Counted from the first letter of the stretch, positions 44,729 through 53,691 are shown. The stretch is 64,000 bases of DNA from Hyphomonadaceae bacterium (GCA_023384105.1 JAHDXR010000010.1:62001-126000); one strand, 5' to 3'. Translations and numbers: made by a program. The notes: a model not told the origin generated them from the sequence alone.

Positions 44729-45331
44729 TTAATGTGCGTGCGCCGCGACCGGGGCGACGCCCCAGGACGGCGGCGGCGTGTCGACCGGGCGTGTGAGATC
44801 GAACTCGACGCGGAAGTGCCGGTTCGGGCGGCGCAGCTCGTAAGCGAAGATCCGGCCGGTGTGAACCTCCACAGCCCAGACGTTGGTCACCGATTGCGGG
44901 ATGTTGTTGGCGGTGAAGAGCTGGCGCGAATGCTCGTCGGCCGGGAAGTCCTGGCGCTCGGCCGAGCCTTCGCCGGCGGTGTCGCCGCCATATTGCGTCA
45001 GCACGTCCTCGGATCCGTCCTGGTGGCGGTGGTCGTGCTTCAGCCTGAGGCCGCTTTCGGTGCGGGTGACGACCCAGGTGCGCGAGCGGTCCTCGCCGAC
45101 ATTGAACGGAATGCGCACCTCTTCGGCGCTGCAGTCGCGCACGTGCATGACGAGCCGCTCCGACGCGAAGCTCGCATCGGCGGCGTCGGTGGTGACGACG
45201 CGGCCTTCATAGCTCTGCCCGCACAAGGCGCGCAGGTTGCTCATGAACGCATCCTGCGGCGCAGTGGGCGCAGCGGGTGCGGTGGCGCACGCCGCAAGCA
45301 TGAGCGCCGAGGCCGCGATCCAGGTTTTCAT
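44729..45331 (-). CDS. hypothetical lipoprotein in the argH-lysA operon
   Basis: 200 residues: leader MKTWIAASALMLAAC with lipobox LAAC, then a soluble periplasmic domain with LCGQSYEGRVVTTDAADASF, LVMHVRDCSAEEVRIPFNVG, DHRHQDGSEDVLTQYGGDTA and FPADEHSRQLFTANNIP. No recognised domain; it looks like a conserved family in this group. It starts one base after the lysA stop, so it is co-translated with lysA although no metabolic link is evident. Confidence 0.75.
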   Translation of the reverse strand: MKTWIAASALMLAACATAPAAPTAPQDAFMSNLRALCGQSYEGRVVTTDAADASFASERLVMHVRDCSAEEVRIPFNVGEDRSRTWVVTRTESGLRLKHDHRHQDGSEDVLTQYGGDTAGEGSAERQDFPADEHSRQLFTANNIPQSVTNVWAVEVHTGRIFAYELRRPNRHFRVEFDLTRPVDTPPPSWGVAPVAAHAH

Positions 45332-45332
45332 C

Positions 45333-46601
45333 TTATGTCCTTTCCAGCCAATCCGGCGTGCGCTCCAGCGCGAGCTGATCTTCCAGCGTCCAGCGCCGGC
45401 GCACGATCTCGTACCTGTCGCCGCGCACCAGCACTTCGGGCGCGAGCGCGCGGGCGTTGTAGGTGGAGGCCATCACCGCGCCATAGGCGCCTGCGGTGAG
45501 GAAGGCGACCAGATCGCCCGGCCGAAGCTCGGGCAGGGAACGATTGCGGGTGAAGGTGTCGCCGGTCTCGCAGATCGGGCCGACGACGTCATAGGCCTTC
45601 GGCGGCGCGCTCTGCGCCTGCTTGAGCGGCTTGATGTCGTGATAGGCGTCGTAGATCGCCGGGCGGATGAGATCGTTCATGCCGGCGTCGAGCACCAGGA
45701 TCGGCCGGCCCGGGCGCTCCTGCAGCCGGATCACGCGCGCGAGCAGCACGCCGGCGTTGCCGGCGATCATGCGGCCCGGCTCGAACGCGAGCGAGACGTC
45801 GAAGCCGTCGAACACGCGCAGCACCATCGCCGCGTACTCCGCAGGCGAAGGCGGATCAGGCTCGTGGAAATAGGGCACGCCCAGGCCGCCGCCGAGATCG
45901 AGCCGTTCGATGCTCACGCCGTCGCCGCGCAGCCGTTCGGCCATGCCGCGCAGCACTCCGAACGCGGCTTCGAGCGGCGCGAGGTCCTTGATCTGGCTGC
46001 CGATATGGACGGCGAGGCCCTTGGCGGCGAGATGCGGATCGGCATGCGCGCGCCTGTAGAGCGCGAGCGCCTGGTCGATCGAGACGCCGAACTTGGCGTC
46101 GCCCTTGCCGGTGGAGATTTTCTCGTGCCCGCCGGCGCCCACGTCCGGGTTCACGCGGATGGCGATGGCCGGCTTGGCGCCGAGCGCGGCGGCGCAGCGC
46201 GACAGCGTCTCCAGTTCGGCGATGCTCTCGACATTGATCTGGTGCACGCCGGCGCCGACCGCGAAGGCGAGTTCGTCCTCGGTCTTGCCGACGCCGGAGA
46301 AGATGATGCGCGACGCCGGAACGCCGGCGCGCAGCGCGCGTTCGATCTCGCCCGCGCTTACCGTGTCGGCGCCTGCGCCCTTGCGCGCGAGCGTCGCCAG
46401 CACGGCGAGGTTGGCGTTGGCCTTGACCGCGAACGCGACCAGCACCTCGCGCGGTGCGAACGCATTTTTGAACACATCATAGTGCCGCTCGAGCGTGGCG
46501 CTGGAATAGACATAGACCGGCGTGCCGACGGTTTCGGCGATGTCGGCAAGCCGCACGCCTTCGCAGTAGAACTCGCCGTCGCGATAATCGAAATGGTTCA
46601 C
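45333..46601 (-). CDS. lysA: diaminopimelate decarboxylase
   Basis: 422-residue fold-type III PLP enzyme converting meso-diaminopimelate to lysine. PLP lysine in VAFAVKANANLAVLATL, the glycine-rich LDLGGGLGVPY, EPGRMIAGNAGVLL, and the active-site cysteine segment VVGPICETGDTF are present. The start is GTG at [12 protein letters not shown] in a GTGA overlap with lptM; the ORF track begins 94 codons earlier in antisense sequence. Third gene of argH-lptM-lysA. Confidence 0.95.
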   Translation of the reverse strand: MNHFDYRDGEFYCEGVRLADIAETVGTPVYVYSSATLERHYDVFKNAFAPREVLVAFAVKANANLAVLATLARKGAGADTVSAGEIERALRAGVPASRIIFSGVGKTEDELAFAVGAGVHQINVESIAELETLSRCAAALGAKPAIAIRVNPDVGAGGHEKISTGKGDAKFGVSIDQALALYRRAHADPHLAAKGLAVHIGSQIKDLAPLEAAFGVLRGMAERLRGDGVSIERLDLGGGLGVPYFHEPDPPSPAEYAAMVLRVFDGFDVSLAFEPGRMIAGNAGVLLARVIRLQERPGRPILVLDAGMNDLIRPAIYDAYHDIKPLKQAQSAPPKAYDVVGPICETGDTFTRNRSLPELRPGDLVAFLTAGAYGAVMASTYNARALAPEVLVRGDRYEIVRRRWTLEDQLALERTPDWLERT

Positions 46602-46792
46602 TGGGTCCCGGCGCCGCTCTGATATTGAGCGCAGCGCGGGTCGAGCGGCTCGTTGCGCTCCATCTGGCGCTGGCATTCGCGGCGGATCGCCTCTTCGCTG
46701 TTCCAGAGCGGATCGGGGCGGGCGAGATCGCCCTGCACGCCGCAGGCGGAGACCAGCGTGAGCGCGGCGAGCGCAAGAACGAAGCGGCTCAT
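46598..46792 (-). CDS. lptM: small LptM/YifL-like lipoprotein
   Basis: 64 residues: signal [17 protein letters not shown] with lipobox VSAC, then [17 protein letters not shown], close to the CGxKGxLxxP start of LptM/YifL lipoproteins that assist LptDE maturation in E. coli. The position between argH and lysA is the classic one for this small lipoprotein. Overlaps both neighbours by four bases. Confidence 0.82.
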   Translation of the reverse strand: MSRFVLALAALTLVSACGVQGDLARPDPLWNSEEAIRRECQRQMERNEPLDPRCAQYQSGAGTQ

Positions 46793-48198
46793 TTGAACAA
46801 TCCCTTCCAGCGTTCGATCTGCTCGCGCACGCGCAGCGGCGCGGTCCCGCCATAGCTATCCCGGCTCTCGACCGATTTTTCAACCGTCAGCAGCGCCCGC
46901 GCCTCCTCGGTGATGCGCGGGTCGACGGCCTGGAAGTCGGCGAGCGGCATAAGGCCGAGCTCGGAAACGCCGGCCTCCTCGGCGCGGCGGACGATCCGGC
47001 CGGTGATCTCGTGCGCTTCGCGGAACGGGACCTTGAGTTCGCGCACCAGCCAGTCGGCGAGGTCGGTGGCGGTGGAATAGCCCCTGGCCGCCGCCGCGCG
47101 CATGGCCTGGCGCTCGAACCGCATCGTCTCGATCATGCCGATCATGGCGGTGAGCGAGAGCGCGAAATTGTCGAACGCGCCGAACGTGAGCGCTTTGTCT
47201 TCCTGCAGGTCCTTGGCGTAGGCGAGCGGCAGCTTCTGCACGACGCCGTTCAGCGCCGCGAAGTCGGCGCCGATGCGCGCGGCCTTGGCGCGGATCAGTT
47301 CGGCGGCGTCGGGGTTGCGCTTCTGCGGCATGATCGAGGAGCCGGTGGACCATTGATCGCTCAGCCGCGCGAAGCCGAACTGCGGGCTGGTCCACAGCAC
47401 GATCTCTTCGGCCAGGCGCGAAAGATGCGTGACGGCGATGGAAAGATTGGCCAGCGCCGCGAGCGCGAAATCGCGCGAGCCGACGGCGTCGAGCGAATTG
47501 TGCGCCGGTTCGTGAAAGCCGAGCGCGGCGGCGGTGCGTTCGCGGTCGATCGGATAGGGCGTGCCGGCGAGCGCGGCCGCGCCGAGCGGGCACTCCCACG
47601 CCGCCTCCAGCGCGCCGCTGATGAGGCGCACGCGGTCGCGCTCGAACATCGAGACGTAGGCGAGCAGGTGATGGCCGAGCGTGACCGGCTGCGCCGTCTG
47701 CAGGTGCGTGAAGCCGGGCATGATCCAGTCGGCGTGCGCTTCGGCCGGCCCGAGCAGCGCCTTCTGCAGCGCGCGCAGGCCTTCGCCGGCTTCGCGCGCC
47801 GCGCGCATGGTCCAGAGCTTGAAATCGGTGGCGACCTGGTCGTTGCGCGAGCGGCCGGTGTGCAGGCGTTTGCCGGCCTCGCCGATGCGTTCGGTCAGCC
47901 GCGCTTCGATGTTGAGATGGATGTCCTCCAGCTCGGCGGAGAACTCGAACCGGCCGTCGAGGATTTCCGCGGCAATCTGATCCAGCCCGGCTTGTATCGC
48001 CGCATTGTCCTCTTGCGTAATGATCCCCTGCGCGGCCAGCATGTCGGCGTGCGCTTTCGAGCCCTCGATGTCTTCGCGCCACAGGCGCTTGTCGACGTCG
48101 ATCGAAGCGTTGATCGCCTGCATGGCGTCGGCGGGCTGGGCGGCGAAGCGGCCGCCCCACATCTTTTGCCCTTTGGACGAAGGATCGGAATTGGACAC
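46789..48198 (-). CDS. argH: argininosuccinate lyase
   Basis: 469-residue fumarase/aspartase-superfamily enzyme releasing arginine and fumarate. Signatures: [59 protein letters not shown] and the family motif [12 protein letters not shown]. The ORF start is a GTG at 48198 that overlaps the divergent tlpA start; MWGGRF (48162) is a shorter alternative. First gene of the argH-lptM-lysA-lipoprotein operon. Confidence 0.95.
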   Translation of the reverse strand: MSNSDPSSKGQKMWGGRFAAQPADAMQAINASIDVDKRLWREDIEGSKAHADMLAAQGIITQEDNAAIQAGLDQIAAEILDGRFEFSAELEDIHLNIEARLTERIGEAGKRLHTGRSRNDQVATDFKLWTMRAAREAGEGLRALQKALLGPAEAHADWIMPGFTHLQTAQPVTLGHHLLAYVSMFERDRVRLISGALEAAWECPLGAAALAGTPYPIDRERTAAALGFHEPAHNSLDAVGSRDFALAALANLSIAVTHLSRLAEEIVLWTSPQFGFARLSDQWSTGSSIMPQKRNPDAAELIRAKAARIGADFAALNGVVQKLPLAYAKDLQEDKALTFGAFDNFALSLTAMIGMIETMRFERQAMRAAAARGYSTATDLADWLVRELKVPFREAHEITGRIVRRAEEAGVSELGLMPLADFQAVDPRITEEARALLTVEKSVESRDSYGGTAPLRVREQIERWKGLFK

Positions 48199-48814
48199 GA
48201 ACGCGGATACCTCTGGATCGCAAAAGCCGTGGGCTTTGTGGGCGGCGCTGGCGATGCTGGCGCTGGGACTGGCCGCCGTCCTTTACGTGCTTTTCGCCGC
48301 GTCTTCAAAGCCCGAGCGGGGCCAGGGTGTGACGCGATTCGCGCGGGGCGAAATGCAGCAGCTGGCGGTGCTGCCGGACCCGCCGCCGCTGCCGCGGCGG
48401 ACGCTGCGCGACGCCGAGGGCGCGGAAACCAGTCTGGCCGCCTTCACCGGCGAGGTGATGGTGGTGAACCTGTGGGCCACCTGGTGCGCGCCCTGCATGG
48501 ACGAGATGCCTACCCTGGGCGAGTTGCAGCGCCGGTTCGAGGGCCGGCTGCGCGTGGTTCCGGTGAGCGTCGACAGCGAGGCGGACCGCGAAAAGGCGCG
48601 GGCCGAGCTGGCGCGGCTGAGCGGCGGCTCGCTGCCGTTCCTGATCGACATCAGCCGCGGCGTGCTGTTCGACGTCCAGGCCGCCGGCATGCCGACGACG
48701 ATCATCTATGACCGCGACGGCCGCGAGGTGGCGCGGCTCGCCGGCGGCGCCGATTGGGCGAGCGGCGAGGCCGTGGCGCTGATGGAGGCGGTGTTGGGGG
48801 GAGAACCATCGTGA
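48191..48814 (+). CDS. tlpA: TlpA/ResA-type thiol:disulfide oxidoreductase, membrane anchored
   Basis: 207 residues from a TTG ([11 protein letters not shown]) preceded by AAGGA. One N-terminal anchor ([21 protein letters not shown]) is followed by a periplasmic thioredoxin fold with the active site [17 protein letters not shown] and cis-proline [11 protein letters not shown]. It reduces cysteines of secreted or haem proteins. The ORF track opens 62 codons earlier, antisense to argH. With the TTG start the divergent argH and tlpA genes overlap at their 5' ends. A GTGA overlap links it to the GNAT gene. Confidence 0.85.
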   Translation: MDTNADTSGSQKPWALWAALAMLALGLAAVLYVLFAASSKPERGQGVTRFARGEMQQLAVLPDPPPLPRRTLRDAEGAETSLAAFTGEVMVVNLWATWCAPCMDEMPTLGELQRRFEGRLRVVPVSVDSEADREKARAELARLSGGSLPFLIDISRGVLFDVQAAGMPTTIIYDRDGREVARLAGGADWASGEAVALMEAVLGGEPS

Positions 48815-49323
48815 CGCCGGTGATCGAGACGGAGCGGCTCAGGCTGCGCGGCCATGAGCTGCGCGACTTCGACAATTCTGCGGCGATGTGGGCGGACGAG
48901 ACCGTCACCCGCTTTATCGGCGGCAAGCCGTCCTCGCGCGAGGACAGCTGGCGGCGGTTCCAGACCTATGTCGGGCACTGGGCGCTGATGCGGCACGGCT
49001 TTTGGCTGATCGAGGAGAAGGCCGGGGGGCGTTTCCTCGGCGAAGGCGGTTTCGGCGCGTTCAAGCGCGAAATCGATCCCCCGTTCGACGCGCCGGAGCA
49101 GGGCTGGGCGTTCGCGCCGCACGCGCATGGCCAGGGCTTTGCCTACGAGGCGATGAGCGCGGCGATCCGCTGGGGCGAGGATCACTTCAAGCGCGGTGAT
49201 TTCGTCTGCCTGATCACGCCGGAGAATGCGCCCTCGCTGAAGCTCGCCGGCAAGCTCGGCTACCGCGAGTATGGCCGCGCGCCCTATCGCGGCGAGCCCT
49301 CTGTGCAGCTGCGCCGCGCCTAA
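48811..49323 (+). CDS. GNAT family N-acetyltransferase (RimJ/RimL-like)
   Basis: 170 residues from the GTG of a GTGA overlap with tlpA, preceded by GGGGGGAG. ETERLRLRGHELRDFDNSAA is the typical RimJ/RimL start, WRRFQTYVGHWALMRHG and EGGFGAFKREIDPP form the core, and HGQGFAYEAMSAAIRWGED with the later ENAPSLKLAGKLGYREYGR form the acetyl-CoA site and C-terminal motif. The substrate is unknown. Confidence 0.87.
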   Translation: MTPVIETERLRLRGHELRDFDNSAAMWADETVTRFIGGKPSSREDSWRRFQTYVGHWALMRHGFWLIEEKAGGRFLGEGGFGAFKREIDPPFDAPEQGWAFAPHAHGQGFAYEAMSAAIRWGEDHFKRGDFVCLITPENAPSLKLAGKLGYREYGRAPYRGEPSVQLRRA

Positions 49324-49368
49324 AACGCCGGGCCGAATATCCTTGAGGCGGGCGAGAAGCGGAAACGC

Positions 49369-49398
49369 TGCATGCCGGCTGGGAAGCCGGCGGTCCGA
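49369..49398. repeat. single-arm mosaic repeat, family A (degenerate)
   Basis: TGCATGCCGGCTGGGAAGCCGGCGGTCCG in the GNAT/small-membrane-protein convergent junction: CCGGCT/AGCCGG hairpin with the family ending GCCGGCGGTCC. The flanking AACGCCGGGCCGAATATCC and GTGTCGAATTTAG resemble flanks of the copy at 27.06-27.39 kb. The rest of the 143-base gap is featureless. Confidence 0.65.
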
Positions 49399-49466
49399 AG
49401 CGGCGTCGTTTCGCCAGTCCTGCAGAACGAGTCGCGACGGGTCCGCTTCGGGCCTTGGTGTCGAAT

Positions 49467-49892
49467 TTAGTCCGCGTCGCGATCCAGGGCGATGTAGGCG
49501 AAGATCAGCGCGGAGATGAAGGCGACCGGCAGCGCCAGGATCAGCGTCAGCGGGATCGCCGCAAAGGCCATATCGAGCGTGAAGGCGGGGGACGCCGCCG
49601 CGCGGGCGAGGGGCGCAAGCAGCGCAACCGCCGTCGCGGCCATGAGGACGTGGCGGACAATGTCGCGCCGCGCCTTCGGAACCCGGCCAAGCGCGAAGGC
49701 CGCGCCGAGCGATGCGAGAGCCACGGCGAAAACAGCGATGGCGCCGAGCAGGGCCAGGCGCTGCAGGCCGGGCTGCTGGGCGAACAGCGCCGCCGGCCAG
49801 CCGGCGGCGAGCGCCAGCGCCAGCGGCGTCCAGATGAACGCCGGCTTGCGCCAGCTCAGCGGCGCGATGCGTTGCGGGATGGGTGCGCGCAT
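49467..49892 (-). CDS. hypothetical four-helix membrane protein
   Basis: 141 residues from ATG (MRAPIPQRIAPLSWRK); the track's TTG start adds 13 residues. Four hydrophobic segments: PAFIWTPLALALAAGWPAAL, LALLGAIAVFAVALASLGAA, VLMAATAVALLAPLARAAA and PLTLILALPVAFISALIFAY. The basic loop GRVPKARRDIVRH lies between helices 2 and 3. No family recognised. Confidence 0.65.
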   Translation of the reverse strand: MRAPIPQRIAPLSWRKPAFIWTPLALALAAGWPAALFAQQPGLQRLALLGAIAVFAVALASLGAAFALGRVPKARRDIVRHVLMAATAVALLAPLARAAASPAFTLDMAFAAIPLTLILALPVAFISALIFAYIALDRDAD

Positions 49893-49985
49893 GCGCGGGA
49901 GTGTAATGGCTGCAACGCCGCCGGCGAACAATTTCTCGTGGATGTTCGACCGCTAAAGCGCCGCCCAAAAGGAACGCGCCGCGCC

Positions 49986-50110
49986 CTATGGACCGCCGGC
50001 GTCCCGCCGGCCTGCGCCATCTTTTGAAAGGGGAGCGCGGCGTGTCCCGCACCGCATGCGCGGCAACTTGGACAGGTGGTGCAGGCCGGCGCGGGCGCCG
50101 GCGGTCCATA
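49986..50110. repeat. mosaic palindromic repeat, family A, paired arms
   Basis: TATGGACCGCCGGCGTCCCGCC... and GGCGCGGGCGCCGGCGGTCCATA enclose ~60 bases (CCATCTTTTGAAAGG, CACCGCATGCGCGG). The left flank TAAAGCGCCGCCC and right flank GGGGCGGCGCGTTAG, which holds the stop of the next gene, are the usual outer arms. This copy lies between two minus-strand genes, not at a convergent junction. Confidence 0.85.
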
Positions 50111-50121
50111 GGGGCGGCGCG

Positions 50122-50583
50122 TTAGGCGAGGGCCTCGATCATCTGCGCGTTGGTCTGCGGCGCCCGATCGACGCCGGCGGCTTCGCGCAGCCTCTCTTCG
50201 ATCATGGCGCGGATCTTGTCCTCGGTGGCGCGGCGCTCGTCCGGCGACATTTGCGCGATCGCCTCCTCGGTCAGGCCCAGTTCTTCGAGTATCCGCTCGC
50301 GCATGCGCTCGATCGGGGACTTGCGCGCTTCCTCCAGGAATTTTTCCTCGGCGGTGGCCCCGGTGGGCTTCACCGGCGCCGGTTCGTCGAGGCTTTGCAG
50401 ATTCATAATGGTCTCGAACGAGAGCGTCATCGTCGCGCCCATCGGCAGGATGGTCGCCGGCGGCCCGGCAGAATTTGCCGGACGCTGGGCAGCGTTTGAC
50501 CAGACGGACTGGCCCGCCGCAGGCGCGTTTGGCCGCATTTGCGGCGAAAGAAGCGGATTTGCCGTGACGGCGCCGATGCTCAT
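50122..50583 (-). CDS. conserved hypothetical protein, helical
   Basis: 153 residues from MSIGAVTANPLLSPQM, preceded by GGGGGA. The N-terminal half is low complexity (alanine, proline). The C-terminal half is a charged helical region, EKFLEEARKSPIERMRERIL and GLTEEAIAQMSPDERRATED, of a type I associate with conserved alphaproteobacterial proteins of unknown function. Cytoplasmic, no signal peptide. Confidence 0.65.
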   Translation of the reverse strand: MSIGAVTANPLLSPQMRPNAPAAGQSVWSNAAQRPANSAGPPATILPMGATMTLSFETIMNLQSLDEPAPVKPTGATAEEKFLEEARKSPIERMRERILEELGLTEEAIAQMSPDERRATEDKIRAMIEERLREAAGVDRAPQTNAQMIEALA

Positions 50584-50742
50584 GCGCGTTTGTCCCCCAA
50601 CGTGCTGTGACGTCGATGCAAGCGCGGCGCCGGATTCCGCCAACCTCAATCCGAATTAATGCCGGCGCCATTTTCCCGTTGCGGCGCGCTCCTATCTCGG
50701 CGGCGCGGACACCTCCCCGTCCGCGCAACCGGGGAAACACGA

Positions 50743-50853
50743 ATGCGCAAAGCAATCACACTGCTCGAACTGAGCATTGGCGCGGCTTTCGCCATCGCCG
50801 TCGCGGCGTACATGGCGAAAGGGCTGCTGCTGATGGCCAGCATGGCCGCGTGA
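50743..50853 (+). CDS. 36-residue single-span membrane peptide
   Basis: MRKAITLLELSIGAAFAIAV... : two basic residues, then one hydrophobic stretch to the end. GGGGAAA lies 8 bases before the ATG, and a strong hairpin follows the stop, giving a complete small transcription unit. TLLELSIG recalls a prepilin N-terminus but there is no cleavage glycine before it. Function unknown. Confidence 0.5.
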   Translation: MRKAITLLELSIGAAFAIAVAAYMAKGLLLMASMAA

Positions 50854-50868
50854 GGCGCATCGCGCGGG

Positions 50869-50893
50869 GCGCGCGGGCAGAACGCCCGCGCGC
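50869..50893 (+). terminator. terminator-like hairpin after the small membrane peptide
   Basis: GGCGCGGGC-AGAAC-GCCCGCGCG forms about a 10-base GC stem 15 bases after the stop, followed by TTCGCGCACTCCGCTTTT. Plausible intrinsic terminator for the short gene; on the other strand it follows the 3' end of the dehydrogenase gene by about 40 bases. Confidence 0.55.
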
Positions 50894-50933
50894 TTCGCGC
50901 ACTCCGCTTTTGACGCAAAAATGCCGACGGCTG

Positions 50934-51824
50934 TCAGCGCGTCGGCGTGGGGGGATCGGTCCGGTAGTCGTAGAAGCCGCGTTGGGTCTTGCGGCCGAGC
51001 CAGCCGGCTTCGACATATTTCACCAGCAGCGGACAGGGGCGATACTTGGAATCCGCGAGGCCTTCGTACAGCACCTGCATGATCGAAAGACACGTATCGA
51101 GGCCGATGAAGTCGGCCAGTTCGAGCGGCCCCATCGGATGGTGCGCGCCCAGGCGCATCGCCTTGTCGATCGCCTCGACCGACCCCACGCCTTCGTACAG
51201 CGTGTAGATCGCCTCGTTGATCATCGGCACCAGCACGCGGTTGACGATGAAGGCTGGGAAGTCCTCGGCGTTGGCGATCTGCTTGCCGAGGCTGGTCACG
51301 AAGGCGACGGAGGCGTCGTAGGTTTCCTGGCTGGTGGCGAGGCCGCGGATGATCTCCACCAGCTCCATCACCGGCGCCGGGTTCATGAAGTGGACGCCGA
51401 TGAACTTGTCGGGACGATCGGTGGTCGCGGCGAGGCGCGTGATCGAGATCGACGAGGTGTTGGAGGCGAGCAGCGCTTCCGGCTTCAGCACCGCGCGCAG
51501 ATCGGCGAACACTTTGCGCTTCGCTTCGTCCTGCTCGACGATCGACTCGATGACGAAGTCGCAGGCGCCGAAATCGGAAAGCGACGCAGCCGGCTTGATA
51601 CGCTTGAGCGCGGCGTCGGCGTCGGCCTTGGTGATGAGTTGGCGGCCGACCTGGCGCCTGAGATTCTTGTCGATGGTGCCGATGGCGGCGTCGATGCGGG
51701 CGGCGTCCGCGTCGTGCAGCAGCACGTCGTAACCGGCCAGCGCGCAGACGTGCGCGATGCCATTGCCCATCTGTCCGGCCCCGACGACGCCGACCGTGCG
51801 AATTTGAATCATTGTACCAGCCAT
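50934..51824 (-). CDS. 3-hydroxybutyryl-CoA dehydrogenase
   Basis: 296-residue NAD-dependent 3-hydroxyacyl-CoA dehydrogenase of the short (HbdA/MmgB) type. Rossmann motif VGVVGAGQMGNGIAHVCALA, then NTSSISITRLAATT, the catalytic histidine in GVHFMNPAPVMELVE and the glutamate region, and HHPMGPLELADFIGLDTC in the C-terminal dimer domain. It interconverts acetoacetyl-CoA and 3-hydroxybutyryl-CoA for fatty-acid, butyrate or PHB metabolism. It fits with etfBA nearby. A palindromic site lies ~32 bases upstream. Confidence 0.93.
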   Translation of the reverse strand: MAGTMIQIRTVGVVGAGQMGNGIAHVCALAGYDVLLHDADAARIDAAIGTIDKNLRRQVGRQLITKADADAALKRIKPAASLSDFGACDFVIESIVEQDEAKRKVFADLRAVLKPEALLASNTSSISITRLAATTDRPDKFIGVHFMNPAPVMELVEIIRGLATSQETYDASVAFVTSLGKQIANAEDFPAFIVNRVLVPMINEAIYTLYEGVGSVEAIDKAMRLGAHHPMGPLELADFIGLDTCLSIMQVLYEGLADSKYRPCPLLVKYVEAGWLGRKTQRGFYDYRTDPPTPTR

Positions 51825-51855
51825 AGGCGCTCAGGCGCTGCTGAAAAGCAAATCT

Positions 51856-51870
51856 TGTTGCAGTGCAGCA
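51856..51870 (-). promoter_or_regulatory. near-palindrome TGCTGCACTGCAACA (PhaR-like site)
   Basis: On the minus strand TGCTGCA-C-TGCAACA lies 32-46 bases before the dehydrogenase start. It resembles the TGCTGCACTGCAACA-type sequences I associate with PHB-related (PhaR) promoters in alphaproteobacteria. The assignment rests on memory of that motif. It would fit control of a 3-hydroxybutyryl-CoA gene by storage-polymer state. Confidence 0.45.
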
Positions 51871-51905
51871 TACGCCTGGGCTGGGCAGGCGCAAGGGGGC
51901 GCTGC

Positions 51906-52682
51906 TTATTGTGCGTCGCGAGGCGCTCCGAGACGAAAGCCTGTGACGGCAGCTAGCAGCAGACCGGCCCCGAGCCAAATCCCCGCGTTGATCCACCAAA
52001 GCCGGGTCAGGCTCGCGCCATCAAAGAACTGGAACGCCCAGCCGGCGCCGACCGTGTTCACCATGGCGTGGCAGATGATCGGCGCCAGCACCGATTGAGA
52101 CACGTTGCGCAGCCAGCCCAAGACAAACGCTGCGGCGACTATGCCGATGAGGAAAGGCGCCCAGAGAGCTGGTCCGATCTCGGCGCGGAAAAGCGGGGCG
52201 TGCCACGCAGCCCAAATCAGCGAGAGCACAAGCGCTGCAGCGAACGGGTGGAAGCGCTTCTGGAGCTCCGGCTGCAGGAAGCCGCGCCAGCCTGTCTCTT
52301 CGCCGAGTCCGATGAACAGCAGGATGAACACGAACTGCCCGATCATGTTGGGCCATGTGGCGAGTTGTTCGAGAGTCGGCGTCGGCGCCCCGAGCGCTAC
52401 GTTTGCTGCGACCGCCGCGCCGCTCAGCACGATCGGGATGGCGATGGCTGCGAAGAGGGGCCAAAGGCCGCAGCGAAAGCGCACGAATTGCGCAAGCCAT
52501 TGCTTGATCCGCGACCACCCGCCTACGAGCCAGCACGTAATGAACGCGGCGGCGAGCGGGCCGAGCGGATTGAGGCCAGTGCTGCCGATCCGGTCGGCGA
52601 TGCCGAGCAGCCACGAATACCAGGACAACGGAAAAACGAGCGCGACAAAGGTCGCGATCGGATGACGCGAAAAGAAACCCAC
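51906..52682 (-). CDS. CPBP family intramembrane glutamic endopeptidase
   Basis: 258 residues from a GTG with GGGAG eight bases upstream; the ORF track adds 16 residues that run into a repeat. About seven to eight membrane segments. The CPBP/Abi motifs GLGEETGWRGFLQPELQ (paired glutamates), LIWAAWHAPLF (histidine) and ICHAMVNTVGAGW (histidine) are present. Intramembrane proteases of this family process prenylated or leader peptides; the target here is unknown. Confidence 0.82.
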   Translation of the reverse strand: MGFFSRHPIATFVALVFPLSWYSWLLGIADRIGSTGLNPLGPLAAAFITCWLVGGWSRIKQWLAQFVRFRCGLWPLFAAIAIPIVLSGAAVAANVALGAPTPTLEQLATWPNMIGQFVFILLFIGLGEETGWRGFLQPELQKRFHPFAAALVLSLIWAAWHAPLFRAEIGPALWAPFLIGIVAAAFVLGWLRNVSQSVLAPIICHAMVNTVGAGWAFQFFDGASLTRLWWINAGIWLGAGLLLAAVTGFRLGAPRDAQ

Positions 52683-52700
52683 CTGCAATGCTCCCGTGGA

Positions 52701-52729
52701 TGATGCTGGCAAGATGCCGGCAAGCATCA
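52701..52729. repeat. short palindrome related to family A
   Basis: TGATGCTGGCAAGATGCCGGCAAGCATCA folds as TGATGCT/AGCATCA with GGCA/TGCC inside. The core GGCAAGATGCCGGC equals the single arm at 5.05 kb (GCCGGCAAGATGCCGGCGG), so it is a shortened relative. It sits between etfA and the CPBP gene, both on the minus strand. Confidence 0.6.
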
Positions 52730-52746
52730 CCGTGGATGCATTGAGT

Positions 52747-53691
52747 TCAGAGGCCAGCCTTGGTGAGTTCGTCCATCAATTCTGGGATCGCAGTTTTGTA
52801 GTCCGCCACCAGGCCGTAATCGGCGACTTGGAAGATCGGGGCGTCCTCATCCTTGTTGATGGCGACGATGACCTTCGAGTCCTTCATGCCGGCGAGGTGT
52901 TGGATCGCGCCGGAGATGCCGACCGCGACGTAAAGCTCCGGGGCGACGACCTTGCCGGTCTGGCCGACCTGGTAGTCGTTCGGGGCGTAGCCGGCGTCGA
53001 CCGCGGCGCGCGAGGCGCCGACGGCGGCGCCGAGCTTGTCCGCCAGCGGTTCGAGCACGCGGTGGAATTCATCGCTTGAACCCAGGGCGCGGCCGCCGGA
53101 GACGACGCGCTTGGCCGCCGTGAGTTCGGGGCGGTCGGATTTGGCCAGCTCTTCGCTGACGAACGCCGACTTGAACGGGCCGCTCGGGGCGGCGACGGTC
53201 TCGACAGCGGCGCCGGCGCCTTCGCCTGCGGCCTTGAAGGCCGTCGGCTGGACGGTGATGACCTTCTTCGGCTGGCTGTCCTGCACCGTGATGATGGCGT
53301 TGCCGGCGTAGATCGGGCGCACGAACGTGTCGGCGCTTTCGACGCCGATGACGCCGGAGAGCTGCATCACATCGAGCTTGGCGGCGATCCGCGGCGCCGC
53401 ATTCTTGCCCGTCGTGGTGGCGGGGAAGAGGACGGCGTCATAGTTCGCCATCAGCGGCGCGATCAGCGCTTCCATCGGCTCGGCGAGCTGCTTGGCCAGC
53501 GTCGCCCCGTCGGCGTGCAGCACCTTGCGCACGCCTTCGATCTTGGCGGCGGCCTGGGCTGCGGCGGAGGCGTTGGAGCCGGCGACCAGCACATCGACGT
53601 CGCCGCCCATCGCCTTGGCGGCGGTGACGACCTTGTTCGTCGCGTCTTTCAGCGAAGCGTTGTCGTGCTCAGCGATAACCAGAACGGCCAT
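52747..53691 (-). CDS. etfA: electron transfer flavoprotein subunit alpha
   Basis: 314 residues, starting [18 protein letters not shown]. The C-terminal FAD-binding domain has [60 protein letters not shown] and [17 protein letters not shown]. Passes electrons from acyl-CoA dehydrogenases to ETF-quinone oxidoreductase. Coupled to etfB by TAATG. The ORF track start is ~270 codons too early. Confidence 0.95.
   Translation of the reverse strand: MAVLVIAEHDNASLKDATNKVVTAAKAMGGDVDVLVAGSNASAAAQAAAKIEGVRKVLHADGATLAKQLAEPMEALIAPLMANYDAVLFPATTTGKNAAPRIAAKLDVMQLSGVIGVESADTFVRPIYAGNAIITVQDSQPKKVITVQPTAFKAAGEGAGAAVETVAAPSGPFKSAFVSEELAKSDRPELTAAKRVVSGGRALGSSDEFHRVLEPLADKLGAAVGASRAAVDAGYAPNDYQVGQTGKVVAPELYVAVGISGAIQHLAGMKDSKVIVAINKDEDAPIFQVADYGLVADYKTAIPELMDELTKAGL

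Noticed and set aside
50743-50853. Type IV pilin or Flp pilin
   Set aside because: TLLELSIG resembles a prepilin N-terminus, but there is no G before the hydrophobic stretch, no body after it, and no assembly genes nearby.
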